From positions 1-64,000 of the forward strand of contig NZ_AULS01000008.1 of the NCBI RefSeq assembly GCF_000422405.1: a stretch of DNA of 64,000 nucleotides, read 5' to 3'. The notes under the pieces were generated by a model. It saw only the letters and a program-made list of their open reading frames with translations. It was not told the DNA's origin and ran no database searches. Position numbers and translations under genes: made by a program. Shown here piece after piece: positions 8,573 through 18,571 of this stretch. This DNA comes from Microbacterium luticocti DSM 19459. Lineage in GTDB: Bacteria; Actinomycetota; Actinomycetes; Actinomycetales; Microbacteriaceae. Position 1 is the first letter of the stretch. Each line of letters opens with the position of its first letter.

Positions 8573-8683
8573 GTCACGACTCGATCGACGACGACGGCAG
8601 TCGGCGCAGTGGCCGCGCACGCGGCGAGGCGATGTCGGGTGAGACGACGCCGGCGCCGCGCACGCGGCGAGGGCGGCGTCGGG

Positions 8684-10195
8684 TCAGACGACGGCGGGTT
8701 CGACCTGCGGCGCCATCTCCTCCAGCTGACGCACGGTTTGAAGCGTCACGTCCACGCGCGGCGGCAGCACGACCGGGTGCGTGCCGGCCATCTGCTCGAT
8801 GACCCGCACGACCTGGCAGCTGTATCCGAACTCGTTGTCGTACCAGACGTACAGCACCACGTTCTCGCCCTCGGCGATCGTGGCCAGCCCGTCGACGATG
8901 CCGGCACGGTGCGAACCGACGAAGTCGGTCGAGACCACCTCGGGCGACTCGATGTAGTCCACTTGCTGGCGCAGCTTGGAGTGCAGCGACACCGCACGCA
9001 GGTAGGTGTTCAGTTCGTCCTTGACCGCCGGCCGCTCCAGCGTCAGGTTCAGGATCGCCAGCGACACATCCGGGGTGGGCACCCGGATCGCGCTGCCGGT
9101 GAGCTTTCCGGCCAACTGCGGCAACGCCTTGGCCACGGCCTTGGCCGCACCGGTCTCGGTGATCACCATGTTCAGCGCCGCAGAGCGGCCGCGACGGCTG
9201 CCCTTGTGGAAGTTGTCGATCAGGTTCTGGTCGTTCGTGTACGAGTGGACGGTCTCGACGTGTCCGCGCACGATGCCGTAGGCCTCGTCGATCGCGGCCA
9301 GCACCGGCGTGATCGCGTTGGTCGTGCACGACGCGGCCGACAGGATGCGGTCGTCCGCGGTGATGTCGGTGTGGTTGATGCCGTGCACGATGTTCTTGAT
9401 GTCGCCCTTGCCCGGCGCGGTCAGCAGCACGCGGGCCACTCCCTTGGCACGCAGATGCTGCTCGAGACCTTCGCGGTCGCGCCAACGGCCGGTGTTGTCC
9501 ACGACGATCGCGTCGTGGATGCCGTAGGCGGTGTAGTCCACGCCGGCCGGATCGTTCGAGTAGATCACCTGGATCAGTGTCCCGTTCGCCAGGATCGTGT
9601 CGTTCTCGTCGTCGACCGTGAGCGTTCCGGCGAACGGGCCGTGCACGCTGTCGCGCCGCAGCAGGCTGGCGCGCTTGTGCAGGTCGTCATCGCTGCCCTT
9701 GCGCACGACGATGGCGCGCAGCCGCAGGCCCGACTCGCTGCCGGCGTGCGAGATCAGCAACCGCGCCAGCAGCCGGCCGATGCGTCCAAAGCCGTACAGC
9801 ACGACATCCTTGCCCTCACCGGCGTCCTCGCCGTTGTGCAGGATCGTGTCCAGTTCGCCCCGCAGGAACTCGAGAAGGCTCTGCCCGTCGCCGGCCGACA
9901 CGTACGCCTCGTGCAGCCGGGCGATGTCGAGCGAGGCAGGGCCCGGCCGCAGCTCGGTCAACGCCTGCAACACCGCGGTCGAGGCATCCAGACTCAGCTC
10001 GTCGGCACCGGCCTGCCGCGCGAACTTGTGCGCCTTGATCAAGTCGATCGAGCTCAGCCCGATCAACCGGCGGCCGTGGATGGATGTCACCACCCCGTGG
10101 TTGCGGTACAGACCGCCCACAAGCGGGATCAGGCGCTCGGCCTGCTCCTCACGGGCGATCCAAGTGCGGCGGTGGACGTCGACCGGGCTGTTCAC
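8684..10195 (-). CDS. gapB: Glyceraldehyde-3-phosphate dehydrogenase, GapB-type
   Basis: 503 residues from GTG 10195, which has AAGGAG 6 bases upstream. It is longer than ordinary GAPDH (about 335) because of an N-terminal extension of about 130 residues, as in the corynebacterial GapB. VLYGFGRIGRLLARLL begins the NAD(P)-binding domain. SAASCTTNAITPV carries the catalytic Cys, and WYDNEFGYSCQVVRVIE is the C-terminal signature. GapB enzymes interconvert glyceraldehyde-3-phosphate and 1,3-bisphosphoglycerate, often with NADP and mainly for gluconeogenesis. The direction is inferred from the family, not shown here. Confidence 0.92.
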   Translation of the reverse strand: MNSPVDVHRRTWIAREEQAERLIPLVGGLYRNHGVVTSIHGRRLIGLSSIDLIKAHKFARQAGADELSLDASTAVLQALTELRPGPASLDIARLHEAYVSAGDGQSLLEFLRGELDTILHNGEDAGEGKDVVLYGFGRIGRLLARLLISHAGSESGLRLRAIVVRKGSDDDLHKRASLLRRDSVHGPFAGTLTVDDENDTILANGTLIQVIYSNDPAGVDYTAYGIHDAIVVDNTGRWRDREGLEQHLRAKGVARVLLTAPGKGDIKNIVHGINHTDITADDRILSAASCTTNAITPVLAAIDEAYGIVRGHVETVHSYTNDQNLIDNFHKGSRRGRSAALNMVITETGAAKAVAKALPQLAGKLTGSAIRVPTPDVSLAILNLTLERPAVKDELNTYLRAVSLHSKLRQQVDYIESPEVVSTDFVGSHRAGIVDGLATIAEGENVVLYVWYDNEFGYSCQVVRVIEQMAGTHPVVLPPRVDVTLQTVRQLEEMAPQVEPAVV

Positions 10196-10351
10196 AGCAC
10201 TCCTTCGTGTGCCGCACGGCCTCGTGGACAGGCGGCGATCTCACGGGTGGGCACGCCGAAACGTGCGAAGAGAGGGGGTGCTGCCGATTCTACCGGGCCG
10301 CGCCCGGCGACACCTGCGCGAGGGCTGGGGATGCCGCATCCACCGTCTCGC

Positions 10352-12454
10352 TCACGGTTCGGTGTCGTCGTGGGCGACCACCCGGCTCAACTCCACGCCG
10401 CCGCCCGGCAGCGCCCAGTAGTGCAGACGCCGTGCCTGCGGGCGCTTGTGCTCGATGTAGGCGCGCCAGCATTTCGCGCCGTCCGCACGCTGCACGTCGG
10501 GGTCGTCGGCGCCGTCACCGCTGCGCAGCGGATGCGCTTCGTGTGACGCGATCTCGCGGATGCGACCGGTGATCGCGTCGACGCACGCGCGCATGGCCTT
10601 CGTGAACTGTGCCTCGTCGAGCGGGGCGAGGGATGCCGCGAACCGCTCACCCACGGTGTACGGGCGCAGCGGCCACTGGGCGCGGTCGCCGGGTTCGACC
10701 CGGTCGACCCACGCCAGGTAGATCTCGTGGCGCACCCACTCGTCGTCGGTGAGCCATCGGCCCCGTCGTTCCTGCCGTCCGGCGCGCGCCGGGCCCGGGT
10801 CGGCCGCCTTGCGCGCCCGGCGCAGCGCCTGGGTGCCGGCCAGCTGCTTCTCGCGCATCTGCCGCAGTCGACGTTCGAGTTCGCCGCGTTCGGCAAGCTC
10901 CTGTTTGAGGCGGGCACGGGCACCGCGCGCCTCGGCCCGCAGCCGCTCGATGCCGGAGTCGTCGGCGCCGACGTCCTTCAGCTGCTGCTCGAGTTGCGCG
11001 ATCCGGGCTCGGGCCGCCGCCAGCTCCAACTGAGTGGAGTGCAGTGCCGACCCGCGCGCCGCGCCCGGTGCGGGTGCGACCCCGGCCTGCGCGCCCGATG
11101 CGGGCGATGCGCCGGATGCGGGCGATGCGCCGGACGCGTCCGGCGAGGTCGCAGCCCCCGGCCGCGGTGCGGGTGCCGCCGGGTTCGCGGTGGTGGATGC
11201 CGCCGGGTACGGGCCCGGTCCCGGCACGGGAGCGACCACCGGGTCCGACCCGCCGGTGTCGCCCGTTCGCGCGGCACCGCCCGACTCGTCCACCCCGGTC
11301 GTACCGTCCGACTCACCCAGCCCGGTCGTACCGCTCGGCTCATCGTCCCCGGTCGTGACGCTGGACTCCCCCGCGCTCGCCCCACCGCCCGACTCACCCA
11401 GCCCGGCCGTGTCGCCCGACACGCCGTCCGACCCGGCCCCACCATCCGACCCGACCACGAGACCGGGCGCAGCCCGGCCGTCCGACTCCTCGGCGTCGGG
11501 CACGTCGTCGGAGTCGGCCACCGGGTACGCGCGCCCCTCGATGAGCCACGGCGGCCCGTCGTCGACGAGCACCAGCGCGGGCCGCACCGGCTCGTCGTCG
11601 TCGATGTCGGTCATGGTCACCCGCATCCCGTCACCGGTGTGCCGTACCCGGACGGCAACCACATCGCCCTCCGCCAGCAGCAGGTCGACGGTGTCGAGCG
11701 GGTTGGTCGACACGTCGTCGTGCCGCACCTCGACGGCCACCTCGGGGTGCAACAGCAGCGTGGCCCGGGACGGGGTCGTCTTCGTCACCAGCGCGAGCGT
11801 CACGCAGCCGTCCGGAAACGCGGCACGCAGCGCGGCGGGTTCGGGCGTGCGGTGCGGCAGCAGCAGCCGTCGCGAGGCGAGATCGAGCGTGCCCTGCACC
11901 TGCTGTCCGGGCTGCAGCATCCATTCCAGCGGCACCGGCGGGTACAGCAGCTCACCCGACACGGTCGCCATACCGTGCCCGTCGACGTCGACGATGGCGC
12001 GCGCACCGAGCACGGCCTTGACCACCCCGCGCACCGGGATCTGCTCGTCCTGGTGCCGCCGCACGAACGTGCCGGCGGCGTTGGCCTGGGTGAGCGCGTC
12101 GCCGACCAGCAACGTCGCCGTCCGCGGACCGGGAAAGCGCAACGGCGAGCGCCGCCAGTCGGGGTCTGCACCGAAGTCGACGGGGTACGAGCGTCCCGCG
12201 CCGCCGTACACCTGGGTGCGGTCGGGCAGGTGGTCGTCGAGCGTGTGGGTGAGGCGTCCGGTGGGGATGAGCACGATGTCGGCGACCCCGTGGATGCCGT
12301 CGCGCACATCGTCGATGTCGAGGGCGACCTCTCCGGTTGCGGGGTCGGTGGAGATCACCACAAGCGGACGCTCGCGCGGCGCCAGGATGCGGGCGGCCAG
12401 GTCCACGGCATCCTGAGTCGTGGAGATCCGGGAGATCGCGGCATCGCTTCGCAT
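10352..12454 (-). CDS. Large protein of unknown function: two OB/S1-like domains, disordered linker, coiled coil, C-terminal domain
   Basis: 700 residues from ATG 12454. I do not recognise the family. An N-terminal domain (about 1-120) contains ADIVLIPTGRLTHTLDDHLP and VYGGAGRSYPVDFG. Next are two segments that read like S1/OB folds: IPVRGVVKAVLGARAIVDVD through GQQVQGTLDL, and a second ending EGDVVAVRVRHTGDGMRV. A Gly/Ser/Thr/Pro-rich low-complexity stretch (about 315-470) follows, then a charged coiled coil (about 475-550) and a C-terminal domain with WLTDDEWVRHEIYLAWVDRV and CWRAYIEHKRP. On the minus strand TAGGGT lies about 15 bases before the ATG, so the message may be leaderless. Nucleic-acid binding is a reasonable guess only. 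Confidence 0.7.
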   Translation of the reverse strand: MRSDAAISRISTTQDAVDLAARILAPRERPLVVISTDPATGEVALDIDDVRDGIHGVADIVLIPTGRLTHTLDDHLPDRTQVYGGAGRSYPVDFGADPDWRRSPLRFPGPRTATLLVGDALTQANAAGTFVRRHQDEQIPVRGVVKAVLGARAIVDVDGHGMATVSGELLYPPVPLEWMLQPGQQVQGTLDLASRRLLLPHRTPEPAALRAAFPDGCVTLALVTKTTPSRATLLLHPEVAVEVRHDDVSTNPLDTVDLLLAEGDVVAVRVRHTGDGMRVTMTDIDDDEPVRPALVLVDDGPPWLIEGRAYPVADSDDVPDAEESDGRAAPGLVVGSDGGAGSDGVSGDTAGLGESGGGASAGESSVTTGDDEPSGTTGLGESDGTTGVDESGGAARTGDTGGSDPVVAPVPGPGPYPAASTTANPAAPAPRPGAATSPDASGASPASGASPASGAQAGVAPAPGAARGSALHSTQLELAAARARIAQLEQQLKDVGADDSGIERLRAEARGARARLKQELAERGELERRLRQMREKQLAGTQALRRARKAADPGPARAGRQERRGRWLTDDEWVRHEIYLAWVDRVEPGDRAQWPLRPYTVGERFAASLAPLDEAQFTKAMRACVDAITGRIREIASHEAHPLRSGDGADDPDVQRADGAKCWRAYIEHKRPQARRLHYWALPGGGVELSRVVAHDDTEP

Positions 12455-12537
12455 GATGCTGTGCACCCTACCCGCCGTGCGGGCCGTCCAAGGCCGCATC
12501 GCCGGATGCGAGGATGGAACGACACGGAAGGATCCCG

Positions 12538-12939
12538 ATGGCACCGCAACGCACCTGGTCGCTCCTGGCCGACCTGCTTCTCGTCGTGGTGTTCGCGGTG
12601 ATCGGCCGCGCCAGCCACGGCGAGCCGCTCGATCCCGGCGGCATCGCCCTCACCGCCTGGCCGTTCCTGGCGGCACTGGTCGTCGGGTGGGCGGTGAGTC
12701 TGGCCTGGCGGGCGCCGATCCGGCCGGTGCGCACCGGCCTGCCGGTCTGGGCGGTCACGGTGGCCGGCGGGATGCTGCTGCGTGCGCTGACCGGTCAGGG
12801 GACGGCCGTGCCGTTCATCGTGGTGGCCTCGGTGTTCCTGCTGGTCACGCTGGTCGGGTGGCGCCTGATCGCCACGGCGGTCACCCGCCGTCGTGCCCGC
12901 ACCGATCGCGCAGGCGACCGCATCCATTCACCGGAATAG
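12538..12939 (+). CDS. DUF3054 domain membrane protein
   Basis: 133 residues from ATG 12538; GGAAGGATC lies upstream. Four hydrophobic segments cover most of the length (SLLADLLLVVVFAVIGRASH, ALTAWPFLAALVVGWAVSLA, VWAVTVAGGMLLRAL, PFIVVASVFLLVTLVGWRLI). The size and topology match DUF3054, a small actinobacterial integral membrane family without assigned function. It diverges from the large unknown protein, with 83 bp between their start codons. Confidence 0.8.
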   Translation: MAPQRTWSLLADLLLVVVFAVIGRASHGEPLDPGGIALTAWPFLAALVVGWAVSLAWRAPIRPVRTGLPVWAVTVAGGMLLRALTGQGTAVPFIVVASVFLLVTLVGWRLIATAVTRRRARTDRAGDRIHSPE

Positions 12940-12967
12940 ACTTGACCGGCGTACCGTTGCAGCCATC

Positions 12968-13996
12968 ATGCAGCGATTCGGAACGCTCTCGTTCGGGCAC
13001 TACGGTCCCCTGGGCGGCGGCAGGCAGCTGACCGCCGCCGACTCCATGCTCCAGGCGATCGACCTGGCGCAGGCGATGGACGAGCTGGGGGTGAACGGCA
13101 CGTACTTCCGCGTGCACCATTTCGCGCGGCAGCAGTCCTCGCCGATGCCGCTGCTGGCGGCGATCGCCGCCCGCACCTCGCGCATCGAGGTGGGCACCGG
13201 CGTGATCGACATGCGGTACGAGAACCCGCTGCACCTGGCCGAAGAGGCCGCGGCCCTCGACCTGATCAGCGGCGGACGGCTCGCGCTCGGCGTCAGCCGC
13301 GGATCACCCGAGACCGTCGTGCGCGGCTACGAGACGTTCGGCTACACCGGCTCGACCGACGCACGCGGTGCCGACATCGCCCGCGACCACTTCGCCCTGT
13401 TCCTGCGCGCGATCGACGGCGAGGGCCTGGCCGAACGCGACCCGGCGAGCCCCTTCGGCGGCGGCACCGGCATGCAGCGGGTCGAACCGTACTCGCCGAC
13501 GCTGCGCTCGCACGTGTGGTGGGGTGCGGGCACCGTCGAGACCGCCGAATGGGCGGGACGGGTCGGGGTGAACCTGATGTCGTCGACGCTGCTCACCGAA
13601 GACCGCGGCATCCCCTTCGACCAACTGCAGGCGCAGCAGCTCGAGGCGTTCCGGGCGGCGTGGCGCGAGGCCGGACACGACGGCGAGCCGCGCACGTCGG
13701 TGAGCCGATCGGTGTTCCCGCTGGTGACCGCCGAAGACCACCTGTATTTCGGGCACAGCCGCGAGGGCGAGGGCGTCGGCTACATCGACGGCTTCCGCTC
13801 GACGTTCGGCAAGACCTATGCGGCCGAGCCCGACGAGCTCGTCGAGCAGCTGCGGCAGGATGCCGCGGTGCAGGCGGCCGACACGCTGATGCTGACGATC
13901 CCCTCACAGCTGGGGGTCGCGTTCAACCTGCGCATCGTGGAGTCGTTCGCCCAGCACGTGGCCCCGGCGCTGGGCTGGCAGCCCACCACGGCCTGA
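12968..13996 (+). CDS. LLM-class flavin-dependent oxidoreductase
   Basis: 342 residues from ATG 12968. The sequence has the luciferase-like monooxygenase barrel: GTLSFGHYGPLGGG at the N-terminus, VNGTYFRVHHFARQQSSPMPLLAAIAARTSRIEVGTGV (flavin site), and DLISGGRLALGVSRGSPETVVRGYE. Family members use FMN or F420. Which one applies cannot be settled from the sequence, although an F420-type protein is encoded at 48118. The gene ends 24 bp from the convergent pepN. Confidence 0.85.
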   Translation: MQRFGTLSFGHYGPLGGGRQLTAADSMLQAIDLAQAMDELGVNGTYFRVHHFARQQSSPMPLLAAIAARTSRIEVGTGVIDMRYENPLHLAEEAAALDLISGGRLALGVSRGSPETVVRGYETFGYTGSTDARGADIARDHFALFLRAIDGEGLAERDPASPFGGGTGMQRVEPYSPTLRSHVWWGAGTVETAEWAGRVGVNLMSSTLLTEDRGIPFDQLQAQQLEAFRAAWREAGHDGEPRTSVSRSVFPLVTAEDHLYFGHSREGEGVGYIDGFRSTFGKTYAAEPDELVEQLRQDAAVQAADTLMLTIPSQLGVAFNLRIVESFAQHVAPALGWQPTTA

Positions 13997-14020
13997 CCCG
14001 GCGCGGAGGCTCGCCGCAGG

Positions 14021-16651
14021 CTACGCCGCCGACGCCGCCTGCGCCCGCAGCCGCCGCTGCAGGTCGTCGAGCCGCTCGATCACGATGCGGCGCAGCGCGT
14101 GCGGCGCATCCGGTCGCGTGGTCAGCCACTCCTGCGCGGCCCGCACGTCCGGGTGGGTGTCGGCGTCACCGTCGGCCAGCTCCGCGTCGGACGGGAAGAG
14201 CCCGGTCACCACGCGCGTGGCCTGCCCCTGGGTCTGCTGCGCCCACACCTGCTCGATCCGCCGCCAGTACTCGGCACTGTGCCCGGCACCGGCTGCGGTC
14301 GGGTCGATGCCCAGCCCGTCGATCGTCGCCTGCAGATGGTCGTTCGACAGCACGGCGCCGTCGGCGCCCCGTCCGGAGTACGCGGCCTGGCGCGCGGCAT
14401 CCTTCACCGCCGCATCGGGTCGCGCGGCCAGCGCCCGGACGAGCCCGGTCGCCGACACCGCGGTCGGCGCCGCCGCCTGTGCCGCGCGCAGTTCGCCGTC
14501 GTCGACGCGCCCGTGCGCGCTCAGGACGACATACGCGTCCCAGGTGAGGTCCTCGCCCAGTGCGAAGCCCGGGTCCTCGAGCCACGACCGCACCACGTCG
14601 AGCATCGGGTCGACCGGCTCACGCAGCTCGCCGAGCGCCGCGAACAGGGTGCGCAGCAGCACGGTGCGGCGATCCGAGGGCGCCGGATCGTCGACCACGG
14701 CCTCGAGCAGGAACGTCGCCCATCGCGACAGCAGCCGCTGCCTGTCGGCGACGACGGTGTACGCGGCGAGCCCGGCGGTCGCCTGCTGCAGCACCTGCGC
14801 GAGCACACCGGAATCCTCGATCAGGTGCTGGTTCGCGACCACCCCGTCGGCGAAGCGCTCGGCGGGCAGGTCGCCGTCGCGCACCATGTTCCAGGCGCCG
14901 GCCAGAGCCGTCGCCCGCGCCAGCTCGTCGTCGAGGCCGACATCGAGCACGAGCTGCAGCGAGTGCGGATCCTGCACGATCTTCGCGTAGGTGAGGTCGC
15001 CGTCGTTCGGCAGCAGCACCCGGTCGGCGGGCGTGCCGGCCAGCTGCGGCAGCGGCACCGACCCGCCCTCGATGCGCACCTCGTGCGACGCCTCGACACA
15101 CGCCGGCCCGCCGTCGCCTGCGGGTGCGTACACGCCCACGTTCAGCACGTGCGGGCGCAGCACCTCGTCACCGGTGCGCGGATCCACGCCGTCCTGGTGC
15201 AGCACCGCCGCGGTGACGACCCCGTCGTCGACGGTCGCCTCCACGCGCAGCCGGTTCACGCCCGCGGTGGTCAGCCAGCTGGTCGCCCAGCCGGTCATGT
15301 CGCGGCCGGATGCCTCGTGCAGCGCCGCGAGGAAATCGTCGAGCGTCGTGTTGCCCCAGGCGTGCCGCGCGAAGTACGCCCGGGCGGCGGCCAGGAACAC
15401 GTCCTGCCCGACATAGGCCGACAGCTGCTTGAGCACCGAGGCGCCCTTCGCGTAGGTGATGCCGTCGAAGTTCTGGTCGGCCGCCTCGAGGTCGACGATG
15501 TCGGCGACGATCGGGTGCGTGGTCGGGTACTGGTCCTGCCGGTAGGCCCACGCCTTGCGGCGGGAGGCGAACGTGGTCCAGGCGGTGGTGAAGTCGGTCG
15601 CCTCGTCGACCGCGAGCGTGCCCACGTAGTCGGCGAACGACTCCTTGAGCCACAGGTCGTCCCACCACACCATGGTGACCAGGTCGCCGAACCACATGTG
15701 GCACATCTCGTGCAGGATCGTGTTCGCCCGCTGCTCGTGCTGTGCTTCGGTCGCCGGCGAGGTGAACACGTACCGTTCGGTGAAGGTCACCAGGCCCGGG
15801 TTCTCCATCGCGCCGAGGTTGTACTCGGGCACGAACACCTGGTCGTACTTGCCCCACGGGTACGCGACGTCGAAGTGGCGGTGGAACCAGTCCAGCCCCC
15901 GCGTGGTGATCTCGAACACCTCGTCGGCGTCCATGCTCGCCGCAAGCGAGGCGCGGCACGCGATCGACAGCGGCACCGTCACGTCGACACCGGATGCCGT
16001 GCGCCCGGCGTACTCGTCGTGCCAGAGCGCGTACGGACCGGCCAGGAACGTGGTGATGTACGTCGACATCGGCTCGGTCGTCGCGAACTCGCGCGTGCTG
16101 AGCCCCTCGCCGGCCGGGTGGGAGGCCACCAGCGCCCCGTTGGCGGCGACATGCCAGGTGTCGTCGGCGGTGATGGTCACCGTGAACCGCGCCTTCAGGT
16201 CGGGCTGGTCGAAGCACGGGTAGATGCGGCGGCAGTCGACCGGCTCGTTCTGCGAGTACAGGTAGGTGGCCCCGTCGGCCGGGTCGACGAACCGGTGCAC
16301 GCCCTCGCCCGAACGCGAGTAGATCGACGCCGACTCGATGACCACCTCGTTGTGTGCGGCCAGCGGTGCCAGCGCGATGCGGGCCCCGTCCACGATCGAT
16401 CCGACCTCCTGCGCCACCCCGTTCAGCGTCACGGTGTGCACGGCGGCGCCCAGGTAGTCCAGGAACGTGGCCGCGCCCGGCTCGGCGTCGAATCGGATGT
16501 GGGTACGCACCCCGAACGTGTCCACGGCGGGGTCGGCGGCATCCGAGAAGTCCACGTCGACGGCGTACTCGTGGGTACGCACGGTGCGCGCGCGGGCGGC
16601 GGCTTCGTCACGGGTCAGGTTCTCGTTCGCGGGGCGGGGCAGGTCGGTCAT
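14021..16651 (-). CDS. pepN: Aminopeptidase N (M1 family)
   Basis: 876 residues from ATG 16651 (a TTG 12 bases upstream is less likely). The M1 signatures are intact: the GAMEN exopeptidase motif (280-284) and the zinc site HEMCH (314-318) followed by WLKESFADY, with the third ligand at Glu337. WFGDLVTMVWWDDLWLKESF is characteristic of actinobacterial PepN. The C-terminal ERAP1-like domain fills the rest, and the length is normal. It removes N-terminal residues from peptides in the cytoplasm. The gene stands alone, convergent with the LLM oxidoreductase gene. Confidence 0.95.
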   Translation of the reverse strand: MTDLPRPANENLTRDEAAARARTVRTHEYAVDVDFSDAADPAVDTFGVRTHIRFDAEPGAATFLDYLGAAVHTVTLNGVAQEVGSIVDGARIALAPLAAHNEVVIESASIYSRSGEGVHRFVDPADGATYLYSQNEPVDCRRIYPCFDQPDLKARFTVTITADDTWHVAANGALVASHPAGEGLSTREFATTEPMSTYITTFLAGPYALWHDEYAGRTASGVDVTVPLSIACRASLAASMDADEVFEITTRGLDWFHRHFDVAYPWGKYDQVFVPEYNLGAMENPGLVTFTERYVFTSPATEAQHEQRANTILHEMCHMWFGDLVTMVWWDDLWLKESFADYVGTLAVDEATDFTTAWTTFASRRKAWAYRQDQYPTTHPIVADIVDLEAADQNFDGITYAKGASVLKQLSAYVGQDVFLAAARAYFARHAWGNTTLDDFLAALHEASGRDMTGWATSWLTTAGVNRLRVEATVDDGVVTAAVLHQDGVDPRTGDEVLRPHVLNVGVYAPAGDGGPACVEASHEVRIEGGSVPLPQLAGTPADRVLLPNDGDLTYAKIVQDPHSLQLVLDVGLDDELARATALAGAWNMVRDGDLPAERFADGVVANQHLIEDSGVLAQVLQQATAGLAAYTVVADRQRLLSRWATFLLEAVVDDPAPSDRRTVLLRTLFAALGELREPVDPMLDVVRSWLEDPGFALGEDLTWDAYVVLSAHGRVDDGELRAAQAAAPTAVSATGLVRALAARPDAAVKDAARQAAYSGRGADGAVLSNDHLQATIDGLGIDPTAAGAGHSAEYWRRIEQVWAQQTQGQATRVVTGLFPSDAELADGDADTHPDVRAAQEWLTTRPDAPHALRRIVIERLDDLQRRLRAQAASAA

Positions 16652-16860
16652 GCTCCCAGTCAACCAGCACCATCCGACGCCCGCCGTCCCACCGGCGCGC
16701 GCAGCGGTCCGGCAGCCGGCCGGAAAGCCCGCAACCGACCGGAAAAGGAGAAGACCCTCATCGACCCGGGGCTGTCGCCGGGGCCGCTGCCGGGTTTAGC
16801 CTGGCGCACGGCCGGTCCGTTCCGCAGGCCCGGCGCCCCCCGATCGAAAGCGAGTCACCG

Positions 16861-18504
16861 ATGATCCGCGCACGCCGTCTGGCAGCCGCATCCGTCACGG
16901 CCGCCCTCACTCTGGCACTGACCGTCGCCGGTTCCGTCTCGGCCCAGGCCTACGCGCCCGACCGGTCGCCCGGTCACTCGCATTCTCAGACGCAGCTCGC
17001 GCCGCGCACGCACTTCACGATGGCCGCCGACGGGTCGAGCGGGCGCACGCAGGGCGGTGAGGGCATCCCGAACATCGACATCGTGAAGAAGACCATCGCC
17101 ACCTACTACGGCGACCCCGGCACCGGCATCGCCGACAAGACGCGCTCGCCGTACATCAGCGAGATGGATCGGATCACCGCGAACCTGGAGCGCAAGCTGC
17201 CGCAGTACCTGCGGGAGGCCAAGCGCCACCACCGCACGCCCGCGATCGTGGTCGACACCGACGACACCATGCTGTTCACCTACGACATGGAGGCCGGCGA
17301 CATGCACTTCGTGTTCGACCCCGCCGAGCAGGACGTGTGGGTGCAGGACGAACGGTTCCCGGCCACGCCCGGCATGGTGGATCTGGTGGACCGCGCACAG
17401 AAGATGGGCTTCGCGGTGATCGGCATCACCGGGCGCAGCGACGCGCAGAAAGCCGCGTCGATCGCCAACGTCACGAAGGTCGGCTATCGCGGGTTCACGG
17501 CGGCGAACTACTACACGAAGTGGCCGACCGGGGCGCAGCCGTCGTACATCCGGTGCGCCACCGCGACCTGCACCACCGTCGAGTTCAAGGCGGGCACCCG
17601 GCGGCACCTGGAGCGGGACCTCGGCTACGACATCGCCGTGAACATCGGCGACCAGTGGTCCGACCTGCAGGGCGGCTATGCGAACCACACCGTCAAGCTG
17701 CCGAACCCCACCTACTACCTGCCGTCACCGAACCTGCCCGGGGTGCACGAGCCGCGCCTGACGCCGCGCACGCACTTCGAGATGGCCGCCGACGGCTCCA
17801 GCGGCCTCACGCAGGGCGGTGAAGGCATCCCCAACATCGACGTGGTCAAAAAGACCATCGCCACCTACTACGGCGACCCCGGCACCGGCATCGCCGACAA
17901 GGATCACTCCCCCTACATCAGCGAGATGCGCGCGCTGCTGCGCCGGCAGGTGCCGCAGATCGCGGCGCAGTGCGCACAGGTGAAGCACCGGCACCAGAAC
18001 CCGGCGATCGTGCTGGACGCCGACGACACCACGCTGTTCACGTACGACATGGAGGTCGCCGACATGCACTTCGTGTTCGACCCGGCTGAACAGGACGTGT
18101 GGGTGCAGGACGAGCGGTTCCCCGCGACCCCGGGCATGGTGAGTGCGACGACGCTGCTGCGGCGCGCCGGGTGCACGCTGATCGGACTCACCGGCCGCAA
18201 CGACGACCAGAAGACCGCGACGATCGGCAACCTGGCGAAGGTCGGGTACACCGGGTTCACCGCAGCGGACTACTACACCAAGTGGACCGGCGTGGGCGAT
18301 TCGCAGCAGCCGACCTACATCCACTGCGCCGCCGCGAAGTGCACGACCATCGAGTACAAGTCGCAGACCCGCGCGCACGTCGAGACGCGCTCGGGCGGCG
18401 GCTACCGCATCGTCGCGAACTTCGGCGACCAGTACAGCGACCTCATCGGCGGCCACGCCGACCGGGTCGTCAAGCTGCCCAACCCGACGTACTACCTGCC
18501 ATAG
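16861..18504 (+). CDS. Secreted protein with two tandem HAD (acid phosphatase IIIB-type) domains
   Basis: 547 residues from ATG 16861. A signal peptide spans about 1-30 (LTLALTVAGSVSAQA). Two homologous domains follow, at about 47-288 and 300-547, both starting PRTHF-MAADGSSG and ending KLPNPTYYLP. Each keeps the HAD motifs: DTDDT (132-136) and DADDT (386-390) for the nucleophile and acid/base Asp, GITGRSD and GLTGRND for motif II, and GDQWSD and GDQYSD for the metal-binding acidic residues. Both sites therefore look active. The family hydrolyses phosphomonoesters outside the cell; single-domain forms are usual. The repeats are clearly diverged, so the duplication is not recent. Confidence 0.88.
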   Translation: MIRARRLAAASVTAALTLALTVAGSVSAQAYAPDRSPGHSHSQTQLAPRTHFTMAADGSSGRTQGGEGIPNIDIVKKTIATYYGDPGTGIADKTRSPYISEMDRITANLERKLPQYLREAKRHHRTPAIVVDTDDTMLFTYDMEAGDMHFVFDPAEQDVWVQDERFPATPGMVDLVDRAQKMGFAVIGITGRSDAQKAASIANVTKVGYRGFTAANYYTKWPTGAQPSYIRCATATCTTVEFKAGTRRHLERDLGYDIAVNIGDQWSDLQGGYANHTVKLPNPTYYLPSPNLPGVHEPRLTPRTHFEMAADGSSGLTQGGEGIPNIDVVKKTIATYYGDPGTGIADKDHSPYISEMRALLRRQVPQIAAQCAQVKHRHQNPAIVLDADDTTLFTYDMEVADMHFVFDPAEQDVWVQDERFPATPGMVSATTLLRRAGCTLIGLTGRNDDQKTATIGNLAKVGYTGFTAADYYTKWTGVGDSQQPTYIHCAAAKCTTIEYKSQTRAHVETRSGGGYRIVANFGDQYSDLIGGHADRVVKLPNPTYYLP

Positions 18505-18571
18505 CGGCCCGCCGTCGCCCGCACCTGAACGGCGCGGGCGGCGGCGAGAACGGGCGGTCAGCGCCGCGCCG

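Noticed and set aside
6650..10546. A 1298-codon open frame on the plus strand
   Set aside because: It runs antisense to the 6PGD-upstream AlkZ-like and gapB genes and through msrA in a different frame. It has no domain, only the composition of an antisense GC-rich frame.
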